Below are positions 34,376 to 46,554 of a stretch of 64,000 nucleotides of DNA, in pieces. This DNA comes from Elephas maximus indicus. Lineage: Eukaryota; Chordata; Mammalia; Proboscidea; Elephantidae. The stretch is taken from positions 40,896,608 through 40,960,607 of the forward strand of contig NC_064824.1 of NCBI RefSeq assembly GCF_024166365.1, given 5' to 3'. The notes below the pieces were generated by a model. It had not been told where the DNA came from and did no database searches. It saw only the letters and a program-made list of their open reading frames with translations. The position numbers and the translations under genes are program-made. Each line of letters starts with the position of its first letter. Positions within the stretch are counted from its first letter, which is position 1.

Positions 34376-36330
34376 CCAAGAGAGTACTAATAAATGAAAC
34401 ATCCAGTTTCTTCCACAGGCACTGCCAGTACCACCTGGCAACATTCACCACTTCCCAGGGGCTCTGACTGGCTTGGTTTGCAGGAGCCCATGGAAGTCCC
34501 CACCATGTTCGGTGGTTATCTAACAGCTTTGAAATGTCACTCTTCGCGCAGCCCATTTTAATTTTTCCAGGATCCTTTGGAAGGCCCTGCCCTCCATTTT
34601 GAAAACAAAAATAAAGAAAACCTGATCTATGAAGGGGATAGTTAAGAAAGCCATGGCATTTGTGGAGATGTGAGAACTTCTTGTTTAAATTTCATTAGAC
34701 TCACTTATGTTGACTCTCAGGTAGCTCGCTAATGACTTGTAATTCTGTTGGGTACTTTAGGAAGCAGAGGGAAATGGCAGACATTACAAAATGCACATTT
34801 AAAGCCAAAGCTACAGTAGTGGTGGTTAGCTCAATAGGATACAAAACCTTAGTCAAGCTACTGACTGGAAGTTTGAGAGCAACTTTGACAAGACAAGGCA
34901 AATGGATTGCACTCCAGTGAGAACTAGTTTAACACTTGAACTCAGAAAATTTCCCATTTCCCCCTTGTTGAGTCCTACGAATAGAGAAGAGGGTAAGAAA
35001 GAGAAGCGATTCAGAAGGAGGGTTTGGAGTGTAAACTGAAGATTTCCACAGACATGATTTTTTTTTTTTTTTATGACATTTTTATTGCCTCTTTTAAGCT
35101 ATTGCTTTCAGTTTACTTCCAGGCAGTCACTGAAGTAGCTCAGAAAGAAATCTTTGATATGCCAGAACAACCAAAAGTTTTAAAATGTCCTTTTGTGTCT
35201 CCATTTATAATGCAAATAGTAAGTTGGCATTTTGGGTTCACTCAGCCATCTTCTCTGAAGTGGGTTAACATACACAGAGTGGGGAAGTGAAGGGAGTCCC
35301 ACAAGAGAGCACATCTTTGATAGTTCAACAATAATAATAAAAAAACTTATTTAGGTCTTTTCTAAATACCTTTCACCTCCTAAGAATATAAAAAATGGGA
35401 GGAAAGAGATCTAAAAAGAATAAATTGTGGTTGCCCTCTATGTTAGCTGAATGACTAAAGATGTTGTTCTATAAATTACCCACTACTTAAATATTCCTTA
35501 AATCCAGCCTTTACGAGCTCATAAAAAATGACTTTGCTTATGTGCCTAGGAAAGCCAGTATCTTTATATGCTGTCAGGACCGAATCTAACATACTGTTTC
35601 AATATACATTTGAAAACCAGCTGATATTTTGTTATATAATGCGCGCAGGGCAATCACCTTAAACCCACGTTTACATTTTATTTTTATCATATATAAACAT
35701 ACCCTAGCTGAAACAGTTTTAAAAAGTGGTAACCTGTATTTGAGAATGATAGGAAGAGACTGAATCCTGGTTGAGTTAGCATTGCCACTGCAGTGTTTTA
35801 TTCATGAGAATCTCCAACCCTTTTTCAGATATACTAAAAAAGCCAGAATTAATTAATGTCATGAGCATAAATGAGGGCTGGCAATGATCATACAGTTTCA
35901 TGCTAGGAGGAGGGAAGGCCGAGACCTCTACACACTGCGTAAACCCCATATACCACTTTCTCTTTTGAGAGCCTGTATAAAGTCTCCCATCCATTTTGCA
36001 GCTTCAGAATTTCTTCTAGGCAACTGAAGTCAAATTACCTTTTTTTGACAAATGCATTTCCCAAATGGAAGCAAGACCCATAGTGTTTCAGGAAGCTTCA
36101 GGTGAAGTGTTAGTAATAACCATTGCATAAACAGATATTTTACCAACTTCTGTTTCATGATTGAGCTTTGCAAGTGTAAACAATTTATAAGGAAAAAAGT
36201 GGACCATGTCAGATTTGAGAAGCAGAAGGGAAAATCAAAAGTGTGCTTTGTCAGGAGAGGTAGTCAGGACAAACCTATGATTTTAAACTATTTAGATATA
36301 GTCCCGTCTTTGAAGTCCCTCTTTTCTCAA
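34376..36330. other. Unassigned DNA
   Basis: 2 kb with no recognised repeat family. A T run is at 35059-35072. Opposite-strand frames at 34701-34920 are mirror chance frames. Confidence 0.4.
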
Positions 36331-36480
36331 ATTTAATGTCTCTCCTCTCCTCCCTTCTTCTCCTGCCTCCTCCCCTCCCCTCCCCTCCCCCCCTCCTCCC
36401 CTTTTCATCTCCTTCCACCTCTTTTCTCGCCCTCTCTTTCTCCTTCCTTCTCCCCTCCCCTCCCTCCTGTTTCCTCTTTG
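36330..36480. repeat. Polypyrimidine tract with G-quadruplex potential
   Basis: A C/T-only-like tract. At 36371-36402 it has repeated CCCC blocks spaced by single T residues, so the minus strand carries at least four GGGG runs. Confidence 0.85.
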
Positions 36481-36665
36481 CTCTTGGGCACTGGTTTGGA
36501 TTATTTTTGCTTTAGTGTCTCTCAGGCACTTGAGTTCTCAGCTCCTTCATGTTCTCCCCCTCCTCTTCCCCTTCCTCTCCCTTCACTTCCCTGTACCCCA
36601 CCTCCCACTTGAGCTTGTCGAGAAGCCACTGTACCCTGGGTGCCCTCTTGCCTCAGCCTTGTTTA

Positions 36666-36873
36666 AACAAAAACAAAACTGTTGCTATGAAGCCTCCCAA
36701 CTCATGGCGATCCTCTGTGTCAAAGTAGGTTTGTGCTCCACAGGGTTTTCAGTGGCTAATTTTTCAGAAGTAGACCACCAGGCTTTTCTTCCCAGGTGCC
36801 TACAGGTGGACTCAAACCTCCATCCTTTTGGTCAACAGCTGAGTGCATTAACCGTTTGCACCACTGAGGGACT
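36666..36873 (-). mobile_element. AfroSINE, long-body variant (stack copy 1)
   Basis: tcatggcgatcctctgtgtc, then agtggctaatttttcagaag and the head complement gcaccactgagggactcc. It lies between target copies cagccttgttta (36654-36665) and cggtcttattt (36876-36886). Confidence 0.85.
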
Positions 36874-36887
36874 CCTCGGTCTTATTT

Positions 36888-37097
36888 GTTCCTGTCGTTA
36901 GGTGTTGTCAGTCACGTGGATTCTGACTCATAGTGCCACCATGTGACAGTGGAACTACTCAATAGGGTTTTCTAGGATGTAATCTTTATGGGAGCAGATT
37001 GCAAAGTCTTTCTCCTGTGGAGCAACTAGGTGGATTCGAACAGCCAACCTTTTGGTTAGCAACAGAGAGCTTAACCGGTGCACCACTCAAGGAATCC
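36888..37097 (-). mobile_element. AfroSINE, long-body variant (stack copy 2)
   Basis: ggattctgactcatagtgcc, then gatgtaatctttatgggagc and caccactcaaggaatcc. The target-like copy cagtctggttta follows at 37099-37110. Confidence 0.85.
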
Positions 37098-37110
37098 TCA
37101 GTCTGGTTTA

Positions 37111-37263
37111 AGCCGTTGCCGTTGAGTTGATGCCAACTGATAGCAACCCTATAGGACAGAGTAGAACTGCCCCATAGAGTTCCCAAGGACCACCAGGGGA
37201 TTCGAACTGCCGGCCTTTTGGTTAGCAGCCGTAGTTCTTAACCACTATGCCACCAGGGATTCC
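37111..37263 (-). mobile_element. AfroSINE, short form (stack copy 3)
   Basis: gccgttgccgttgagttgat to tatgccaccagggattcc. The target copy cagccttgttta follows at 37264-37275. It is the least diverged of the three. Confidence 0.9.
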
Positions 37264-37275
37264 CAGCCTTGTTTA

Positions 37276-37534
37276 GGCACCTCATAGATATATAATTTCA
37301 TGGTTATATTTAGTAAAAAATAGACCTCTTTTCTTTTGTTGTCTCACTTGAATTAAGTTTTACAGTTCTGATTGGAAACAAATCTTTATTTTTCCATATT
37401 GCAACTCTTTGTGCTCTTTCATTTAAGACAGCTGCTTTAATAGTGATCAAATGCTGAAATGCTTCAGCATATTAAAACCTACTTGGAAAAATGATGATAA
37501 AATAGCATAAATAAGCAGGAAATATATACTCTGT
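37276..37534. other. Unassigned DNA
   Basis: Short AT-rich spacer with no recognised feature. Confidence 0.4.
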
Positions 37535-37795
37535 AGTGGATGGTAAGATGTCATCTCACGTACTTTGGATGTTATCGGGGGGACCAGTCCCTGAAGAAGG
37601 ACGTCATGCTTGGTAAAACAGAGGGTCAGGGAAAAAGAGGAAGACCTTCAATGAGATGGATTGACACAGTGGCTGCAACAGTGGGATCAAACATAACAAC
37701 GATTGTGAGGATGGTGCAGGCCTAGGCAGTGTTTCATTCTGTTGTACACAGAGTTGCTATCAGTGGGAACCGACTCGACAACACCCAACAACAAG
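37535..37795 (+). mobile_element. RTE LINE 3' end, 5'-truncated
   Basis: The only plus-strand RTE piece. The C-terminal coding remnant reads KTEGQGKRGRPSMRWIDTVA (about 37613-37670), a motif shared with BovB-type C-termini. It is followed by gtgtttcattctgttgtaca and a CCAACAAC-type tail. Confidence 0.88.
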
Positions 37796-38267
37796 GAGAT
37801 CTATTGGTATCCTGCCTAGATCCTCTCAGTGGCTGCTGCATGCCTCTCCTAGCTGCTTTGAGTGTGGCTGGTAAGCTCACAGCTGCCTCTTTTTCTGGAG
37901 AATTGCCCCCTAGCAAACACTGAATGGGGAGGGGGTGGTTTAAAACAGGCTAACTAGCCCCTTTGCCTCAAGGTGGACCTAAAGCTGTGGTGTGATTTGT
38001 GCTCTAGAGCTTCCTTGCGGGATCTACTAATGTATTCTCTAGCTAAGCCTACATTCTTGCCTAGCTTCCCCGCTTCCCTTCCTCCCCTTCTCCTGAGAAC
38101 ACTCTCTCAATAAATCACTTGAACAAGAATTCCTACCTCAGGCTCTGTTTCTAGGATGCCTCTCCTAGGACATACATGCTAAAAAAAACAAAACGAAGAA
38201 AACTCAGAATTTTTTGGCTAGATCTTCAATATATATGAAATGACCAGTGTTAAGATGGTCATTGATA
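37796..38267. other. Unassigned DNA
   Basis: Mixed-base sequence with no recognised repeat. The frames on both strands at 37729-37923 overlap the RTE tail and are chance. Confidence 0.4.
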
Positions 38268-38279
38268 GAATAAAACATT

Positions 38280-39467
38280 GTTGTCAGGTACCGTTGAGTT
38301 GGTTTTGACTCAAAGCAACCCTATGTACAACAGAAGGGAACAGCACCAGGTCTTGTGCCATCCTCACAATAGTTGCTATGTTTGAGCACATTGTTGGAGC
38401 CACTATGTCAATCCATCTCGTTGAGGGTCTTCCTTTTTTTCGCTGACCTTCTGCTTTACCACCATGATGTTCTTCTCAGGGACTGGGTGCCTTCTGACAA
38501 AATGTCCAAAGTACATAAGATGAAGTCTCACCACACTAGCTTTCAAGGAGCACTCTGACTATACTTCCTCCAAGACAGATTTGTTTGTTTTTCTAGCAGT
38601 CCATGGTATATTAAATATTCTTTGCCAACACCATAATTCAAAGGCATCAATTCATCATCCAGCTTTTCCAAGCATGGTGACTGAAAATACTGTGGCTTGA
38701 ATCAGGGGCACCTTAGTCTCCAAGTTGACATCTTTGCTTTTTAACACTTTGAAGAGGTCTTTTGCAGCAGATTGCCCAATGCAAGGCATCATTTGATTTA
38801 TTGACTGCTGCTTCCACTTGTGGATTCAAGTAAAATAAAATCCTTGACAACTTCAATCTTTTCTCCATTTATCCTAATGTTGTTTATTGGTCAAATTGTG
38901 AGAACTTTTGCTTTCTTTATGCTGAGGTGTAATCCATACCAAAGGCCGTTGTCTTTGACCTTCATCAGTAAGTGCTTTTAAGTCCTCTTTGGTTTCATCA
39001 AGCAAGGTTGTATCATCTGCATATCGCAGGTTGTTAGTAAGTCTTCCTCCAAACCTGATGCCCACTCTTCTTTATATAGTCCAGTTTCTAGGATTATTTG
39101 CTCAACATACATATTGAATAAGTATGGTGAAAGGATACAACCTTGACACACACCTTTCCTGACTTTAAACCATGCAGTATCCTCTTGTTCTGTTTGAACA
39201 ACTTCCTCCTGGTCTATGTACAGTTAAAGCACAATTAAATGTTCTGGAATTCTCATTCTTTGCAATGGTATCCATAATTTGTTATGATCTACACAGTTGA
39301 ATGCCTTTGCATAGTCAATAAAACATAGGTAAACATCTTTCTGGTATTCTCTAGTTTCAGACAAGATCCTTCTGACATCAGCAATGATATCCCTCATTCT
39401 ATGTCCTCTTCTGAATCTGCCTTAAATTTCTGGCAGTTTCCTATTGATGTACTGCTGCAACCATTTT
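38280..39467 (-). mobile_element. RTE LINE, 5'-truncated, with 12-base target duplication
   Basis: The element runs from its 3' end (ttgtcaggtaccgttgagtt) to a truncation in the reverse-transcriptase region. The motif RYADDTTLL is intact (YADD at 39012-39023). The perfect duplication gaataaaacatt at 38268-38279 and 39468-39479 fixes both ends. Frameshifts and stops break the rest of the frame. Confidence 0.95.
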
Positions 39468-39699
39468 GAATAAAACATTAGATTCAGCAAAACAGCATGA
39501 AAACTGCAGATATTTCCAGTTGTGCAAAACTTAAGTATACAGATTTTATCCTTTGTCTCACTCAAAGAGGAAATATTTTGTAAGGAGTTGCAAATATTTA
39601 AGATGTTATTAGCCTGGGGAAATCCCACGAATGAGATAGCAACAGTCCCTTAAGTACTCATGTTATGACTAGATTTATAGTTTCCAAAATTCTTTCACT

Positions 39700-39885
39700 T
39701 ACCAGACCTCAAGTAAATCTCATGCCATCATAACAGGAAGGGATAATTAGTTTCATTTTCCACATGTGAAGAAATTATCTCTGAGGTTAAATGACTTGGC
39801 CACTATCTCACAGTTAGTAAGTACCATAGCTGGTATTTAAACCCAGGTGTCTGTGTAGAATATGAGGTAAGAGTTCTTAATTAAT
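39700..39885 (-). mobile_element. MIR SINE (ancient)
   Basis: gttaaatgacttggccacta, then tcacagttagtaagtaccat and tttaaacccaggtgtctgtg match an antisense MIR. Confidence 0.75.
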
Positions 39886-39944
39886 TTAATCAAGTTCTTA
39901 TGTTTTCACAGGTTCAGTCTTCATAAGCTGCTGTTGAATCTATA

Positions 39945-40031
39945 AAAACCCAGTGCTGTCAAGTCGATTCCGACTCATAGTTACCCTATAGGACAGAGTA
40001 GAACTGCCCCAGAGAGTTTCCAAGGAGCGCC
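39945..40031 (-). mobile_element. AfroSINE, 5'-truncated, with target duplication
   Basis: Only the 3' half is present (gctgtcaagtcgattccgac to ttccaaggagcgcc). The perfect 11-base duplication ttgaatctata at 39934-39944 and 40032-40042 shows that the copy was inserted short rather than trimmed later. Confidence 0.93.
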
Positions 40032-40119
40032 TTGAATCTATAGGGCTACCTTAATGATGTACCTACTGGCTTAGAGTTAATCTTAGGCAAAGTGGCCAGT
40101 TGTATGTTAAATCCATGTA

Positions 40120-40720
40120 TTACTTAGCCATTGCTGTATAACAATTTACCCTAAAATTTAGCAGCTTAAAATAAAAAGCGTTCATTATCTAACAGCTTCT
40201 GTGTGTCAGGAATCCTGGGGTGGCTCAGCTGGGTGTCTTCATCTTAACATTTCCACAAATTCATAATCAAGATATTGGTCAGGATTTTGGTCTCACCTAA
40301 AGGCTCAGTTAAGGGAAGATCCCCTTCCAAGCTCACTCAGATATTTGTTTGCAGGATTCCTATCCTTGGGAGCTACTGGAGTGAGGGTCTAATTTCCTCA
40401 CTAGCTGTTGGCTGGAGGCATTGTTCAGTTCCCTGTTACTGGTCCTTTCCATACGGCAGCTCACAATATGGCAGCTGGTGGTCTTCAGATTGAGCAAGTG
40501 AGAGAAAGCAATAGAAGGCAAGCAAGAAGGAGGACAGAGTTTTTTTGTAACTGAATCTTGGAAGTGACATCCCGTCATTTTTTCTGTATTCTACTGATTA
40601 GAATTGAGTCACTAGGTCCAGCCCTCATTCAATGGAAGGGGATTACACAAGGATGTGAATACCAGGAGGCAGAGATTATTGGGAATCATTTTCAGAGCTG
40701 CTTACTGGAACATGTCACTT
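40120..40720. repeat. Ancient mammalian interspersed repeat
   Basis: Typical phrases: acttagccattgctgtataa, aatttaccctaaaatttagc, tcacaatatggcagctggtg, ggaagtgacatcccgtcatt and gggattacacaaggatgtga. I recognise a common old repeat but cannot name the family with certainty. Confidence 0.6.
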
Positions 40721-43700
40721 GGCTTCCTTGTCTACTAGGCCCCCACAACTTAGCCCAACCCCTATTCTCTCTATATGGAAGCACTGGATTATTTCCAATA
40801 CACTAATTTCATGGGTTTAGGCACTTGCTCTTCCTCCCTCCTACTCTTCAATTTCTCTTCCCCTTTTACTCTTCCTTTCTTGCTTCCTCTGTCCTTTTGC
40901 TTCTGATTCTACTCACTTCTCTTTCAGACTCTTTGTTTTCTCTCTCCTCCCTTTGTGTGCTTTCACTCTCACCTTCCTTTCTGAATCCAAATCTTCTATT
41001 TCTCTTCCTGTTAATGTTGCCCTTACTGTTTCTCAATGTGTTCACAGGGACTATGGAGAGCCAGTAATTTTGGATGCTAACTTTTAAGTTTCTAATAAAG
41101 CAATTTAATTCACCTATTTGATCTATTCTTTCCACTATGGTCCTCTGGGAAGATGACACCATGATGAAGTGAGTTAAAGTCCTTTTTACAGAACACTGAA
41201 AATTCCGTTTTACAGGGTAGGGGAGAATTTTTTTTTTTTTCCTACTTCTCAATGCCTAATGTCCGTTCTGAATTATATCTAGCTTATAGTCTTATGTGTT
41301 TTATGATAAGTTCTTTAAAAGGTAAGATGATGAGGGTAATGAGGCAGGCCTAAGTATACCATTATATCACTTATCTAAAATTACTTGTTTAGTCCTTGAT
41401 GGCAGGGACAGCAAACTTTATCTCTATTTCCAGTACCTACCACAGTTTGAATCAGTAAACTGGTGCAATACTATTGCAGAACTATAGTAGATTGAATAGT
41501 TTGGCTATTTTAGCCACTAAAAATATGGTGGAAAAATAGTTTTCTCAAATCTTATGTGAAATTCAGGAAAAATGTTAACGAAAATGATATGACTGTTTCT
41601 ACTTTTCAGCAACAGAAGATGATCTTAAAAAAGGAGACTATTTGATCCGGCTGAGAGCATACTCACAAGTGAAATAATGTACAGTATAAAAAAAAAAAAT
41701 TTTTTTTTTTATGTAGTCTATTTTGGTCCATGATAACTGCCAGCCATACCATGGCCTGTTTTGTGAAATTAGGCAAAGACTCTTGGGGGCAAATAAGTGA
41801 TTAGAATATGTTCAATTCAGTGATATATATGTTCAGTCTATTAGCACATGCCAACCAATTTTATTGCATGACCTACTGGCTAGTAAACGTCAAAAGAAGT
41901 CAAATCGTTTGGAGATCAGTTGTTTAGTAAGTTAGAATGAATGAAGTCTTTAATGAGTGCGGGCATCAAATTCTGTCCTAGTTTGTTGCTTGTCATGCCC
42001 TAGTCTCCATCTGGGATGCCCCAGGCACTCTTTCTGAGGACACTTGACCTACCAGTCATATTTCAGAAACTACTGATTTGGTGCTCTGTGATTGAGTTTA
42101 GATTTGGAGGAGTCCGGCTGCTGGATTACATACAGACTAATGACCCATCAGATGCTAAAGGCAAAAGCTTAAAGTGCACTAGTGAATTAAGCCACAGCAT
42201 TGTCGGAAAGAAAGAATTTATTATGTCATTAAACTTGATTCAATAAGTTTTGCTTCTTTAGATGCATGGCGCTGAGGGAAACGTAAGAAATTAATTTTAA
42301 GCAAGTGTGGACCTGCTTTCTCAGGATAGTCATGCAAAATTAAGAGGAAGAATATTGCACTGGAATCAAAAGGAAGCTGTTAAAAAGGAATGATCTATTG
42401 TGAAAACTGGGCATGGCTGCTTAGCCAGGCATGTCCTTCTAAGTTCAGAGACTATTTGCTTCAGGTAGTAAACACAGAGGAAAGCCCGGCTTGCCTAAGT
42501 TGATGATACCCTGGGTAAAGTTCTCAGGGACTTTGGGTAAAATCTCACAGGCTCACTGGTACAAGGATGTCAGCAATAATCATGGCTGATGCTTAGCGTT
42601 TCACGTGGAAACTTAGGGTGGGCATAAAATGAAAACCCAACTGGAGGTTTTCGGCTTCAAATCCAGGAGTTATTATAATGATATGAAGAAAATACTCTTA
42701 ATTTATAGATGACTATAAAACATAAAAATGTAAAACATGTGGTGTTTAATCTTCCTACATATGTTTTATAGCAACAGATAAAATGTTGATAAATAGCAAC
42801 TTAAAGATAACAGAGGAAACTGCAGAGTGTTTGTCCCTTTTGTCAGTTATCAATCACAATAATCTGACAATCCTCTCTGGTGTTTTAAAGTGTTATAGAG
42901 GTAAATGGTTAAAAAAGAAAAAAATTACACTCATTGTATCTGAAAAGCCAGTTCTAACAATGGAGAGGTTTTACTATTCATATTCCAGGTAATAAAATAT
43001 ATTTCCTATTAGTGATTGTATGTAGTGATATAGAAGAAAGAGTTCAAATCCTCAAATAACGGATTCTGATCTTTGTTTTAACTGAGCAAATTCCATAGCA
43101 GATGGCTTTTGTCAAATAAAGGGAAAACCCTGTGAGGTAGCTCTGTGTCCAAGGGACTGAGCATTGTAATTTCATTAGAATTCTTTGCTATCACAATATT
43201 CCAAGCTTAAGATGGACATAGAAATAAAAACCAATGGATACTTTTGTTTTTCTTTTTTCATTCAATCATTTCTAAAGGTATTTTTTTTTTTTTTAAAGTA
43301 GGGTTTTCAGGCCAACTAGATTTGGAATTTTTTTTCCTTCTTTCTTCTCTCTGTCTTTCCCTTTATCCTTCCCTCCCTCCTCAACTTTCCTCTCTCTCTC
43401 CCTTTCCTTCTTTCTTAAGCCAGAGTCACAAAGTTCATTTTGATTTCATTATTGAAATTATTTTAATCTTGGACCAGTACCAGGAATAACAGACAAGAAA
43501 TCTTCCCTCCCAGTTATTCAATATACTTAGTAATGCAAGGACTATATATATTTAAATCAGCTTTTCCTTACGGTGTTCCTAAATTTCAAGGTAAGGCACA
43601 CCTTGGGAGGAAAGGAAAGCTGAGATGGAAATTCATTTGGGCTTTGTGGCACCTGCAGTTTTCCCACCAGGGCCCCACACCACAGTTCCAGGATGAGCAT

Positions 43701-43929
43701 CTGGGCTGATTCAGCTGCCAATTGCCTCTTTACCAAGAATGGAAGCTTATAAAGACAGGAGTGTCACAGACAAAGGTTACCGTGGCTGACCACAGAGATT
43801 TCCAAAAGAACCCTTGTTCACTTACCAGTGGAGTATCAGAAAGGAAACCAGTTTCCACTCCTAAATGTAGTTTTAAACACCTCCTATGTATCAAAGAAGC
43901 TAAATTTTGAACCGTGCTTATAAAACCAT
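40721..43929. other. Long unassigned interval with pyrimidine tracts
   Basis: T/C-rich tracts lie at 40828-41010 and 43321-43415. Poly-A/poly-T fold-back at 41687-41712, L2-like text near 41395-41470 (ccttgatggcagggacagc). The frames at 40825-41252 are low-complexity readings of the tract. Otherwise no feature. Confidence 0.45.
41687..41712. repeat. Poly-A/poly-T inverted repeat
   Basis: An A run from about 41688 passes directly into a T run ending at 41710, framed by ata and tat. Confidence 0.8.
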
Positions 43930-43985
43930 GGTCTTTATACCTGCCTGATGAGCTTATTGTGAGGATTAAGTCAGTAAATGTATAT
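43930..43985 (+). mobile_element. MIR tail fragment
   Basis: ttatacctgcctgatgagct and ttgtgaggattaagtcagta match the MIR 3' part. Confidence 0.45.
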
Positions 43986-43989
43986 ATGC

Positions 43990-44146
43990 TCTTTGGTCAA
44001 GAGCTTGGCTACTAACCAAAAGGTCAGCAGTTTGAATCCATCAGCTGCTTCTTGGAAACCCTGTGGGACAGTTTTACTTTGTCCTATAGGGTCACTATGA
44101 GTTGGAATTGACTCTATGGCAATGGTTTTTTTTTTTTTTTTGGTTT
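43990..44146 (+). mobile_element. AfroSINE, slightly 5'-truncated
   Basis: It begins inside the head (ctttggtcaagagcttggct), then cagcagtttgaatccatcag and body and tail, ending in a T run. Confidence 0.85.
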
Positions 44147-45643
44147 GGTCCTTAAGTCATCTTTTATTCATAGTCTGGAGGTCATTGAGAGAGGAGCAGC
44201 ACGAGATTATTTTATGTGCATTTGTTATTCATTTTCTTGTTCTACAAAGTAAGCTGCCCTGACATCTGAAGGATTATATGATGTGGCATGGGAAAAACTG
44301 GAAAGTGTCTTCTCTAATGTCTAGCCTGGACCTCCGTCTGCAGTCTGCAAAAGAATCAAGATGGAGGCATACCCCAGCTCTCCAGATGATTCCCATTATC
44401 CTTTGGGACTTATTAGGGAATTTGGGAGAAATGACTACTCTGGAAGAGTAAAAATTTTTTTGTAAATTCAAAAAACATTTCTGTTTTTGATAAAAAGAGT
44501 TTTCATGATGAAGCTTGCCAAGTAGCTTGGAAAAGCCTTCTTCAGTGTTTCACTGCAGTAAAGGTTATTTAGAGAGCCCCAAGTATTCTTCCTGGTCAGC
44601 AACAGGCGGTTGAGGGAAAGTCAATTACACTATGACTCATTCTGTTCATGGTTTAACCTCCTGACCTGTGCTGCCTGTTCTGGGATTTCAGGTAAGTGGT
44701 TGGGAAAGTTATGTGCGAGCCTTTTCTCTCTCTCCAGAATTTTTATCCTCTTTTCTTTCTCTGTGTTACACGTGTACCTAGATATCAATAGGGTCTTATC
44801 ATTCTGATTTTTAGTATCTTTCCTTGTAGTGTATTTTCTCTCTCACTGGTTTTTCTTTAATTTCAGCCCAATTGTTATTGGTTGCTAATTTAGGGCCAAT
44901 GTAACTTAGAAAAACAAACCAATTAAAATTTATGAAACAACAATATTTATTAGTCTGATCCTGAGTCTCCAATGATCAATAAATACAAAGAAAATCCGGT
45001 TAGGAATAAAGCTTTGGAATGATCACCTTCTAGAAAAAGAGAAACTAACATTGCAAAGACAAAGAGAAAAAAACCATCAATTCTACTATCTCATTACCTA
45101 AGTGTTGTATTTTTTAAATTTACTTAAAATATATTCTTTGCCCAGGCTGTCATTCCAGTTAACTCCTTCAAGTTTAAACTACCACTGTAGAGATACAGAT
45201 TTTTCTCTTCCTTGTGTATTTCATGCTATGGTAATAGCTCACCTAGCCAGGGATATGGATCAAATATCCATGAATCCAAAAGCAGCTACAATGTATGTAT
45301 GTCAGTATCTCATGTATGTAATAAACTCATGTACCTCCTTCATTGACAGGAAACACAAACTGTCACTCATTACTAGTTGACTTTTCAGACTCTGGTATCT
45401 GGTTCCTTGACTAGCTTTATACTAGAAGCAACAAGTTGGAAGGGACTAAAGATTGCTCTAAGAGTAGCATGACAGCTTATGAAAAGGGAGATGATTAAAA
45501 AACAAAACTACAAAATTGGACACAAAAATAGAAAAAGAAATTGTAATCTGAACTACTGGCTCTTGTGGCAAACATCTCTCTATATGGCAGAGCTGTATTA
45601 CAACGTACTTCAGTCATAAATGGACATTATGATAGCCTAGAGT
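44147..45643. other. Unassigned DNA
   Basis: No repeat is recognised. A strong splice-donor-like string caggtaagt occurs at 44690, but no supporting exon was found. Confidence 0.4.
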
Positions 45644-45644
45644 A

Positions 45645-45858
45645 ATCAAGTTCCTGGGTGGTACAAATAGTTAATGTACTTGGCTACTAACCAAAATGTT
45701 GGAGATTCAAGTTCACACAGAGGTGCCTCATAACAAAGGCCTGGTGATCTACTTCTGAAAAATCAGCCATTGAAGACCCTACGGAACACAGCTCTACTCT
45801 GTCACACATGGGGTGGCCATAGATTGGAGTCGCTTCGATGGCAACAGAAAAAAAAAAA
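45645..45858 (+). mobile_element. AfroSINE, long-body variant
   Basis: Head gttcctgggtggtacaaata, long body (ggtgatctacttctgaaaaa, then gaagaccctacggaacacag) and tail with an A run. The body resembles that of the tRNA-Gly SINE at 32.2 kb. Confidence 0.83.
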
Positions 45859-46554
45859 AAAGTGATCAAGAAAGGCCGAACTTGTCTTTGGCTTACTCTG
45901 ACTTAGAAGACCAGAAAATTTATGATATAATTTAAAAACGTTTCCATAAAAATTATTTTTAAAATTTTGGTAAAGTGGTTTCATTTCCCTTAGAACTGTA
46001 CTTTTTCCTTGATTATGCTAGATAAGTTGAGCATTAATGTGATTCTAACCGGATTGAATTGAAATTGATTTTTTATATAAAGAAGAGAATGGATTCTGAG
46101 TAAGAAACAGGGGACTGGAAGTTTGAGTTCCAAGGAAGTTTTGTTTTTAATTTAGATCCAAACTTCGTGTTGAAAAGAAGCTCTTATTCTTGCCCTGGAA
46201 AAGGGAATAAGATGGAAGTAGGGAGGGATTCTGACTAAAAGTTAGTGTTTACAGGCTCTGAGTGTCTGCAAAACTGACAGGGCTGGTGGGTTAATATTTA
46301 TCCTGCACCTTGATACCTTCAGATGAAAAGTATTACACAAATATCAAGTGCTCTAAACTCTGTGGAATTTTCAATCTTTTCAATTTGCTAACAACAAACT
46401 ACTCAGTGGCTTGCTGGGGAAGGTTGCTCCCTTTGTAGTATTACAACGGTATTGGTTTTATATGCTGGTGACTGAAATCACTAGTAAAAGCACAGCTCTT
46501 AGCTGTATTCTTTCCCAGGCTGTTTCAGAATTTTAAGATTGCCATTGACATAGG

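Noticed and set aside
36515..36901. 128-codon plus-strand frame
   Set aside because: It begins in a pyrimidine-rich tract and ends in an antisense AfroSINE; no domain, so chance.
40866..41252. 128-codon minus-strand frame rich in R, E and S
   Set aside because: It is the reading of a T/C-rich low-complexity tract, with a shadow frame on the other strand.
44660..44700. Exon ending in a strong splice-donor-like caggtaagt
   Set aside because: No matching acceptor, frame or homology; such strings occur often by chance.
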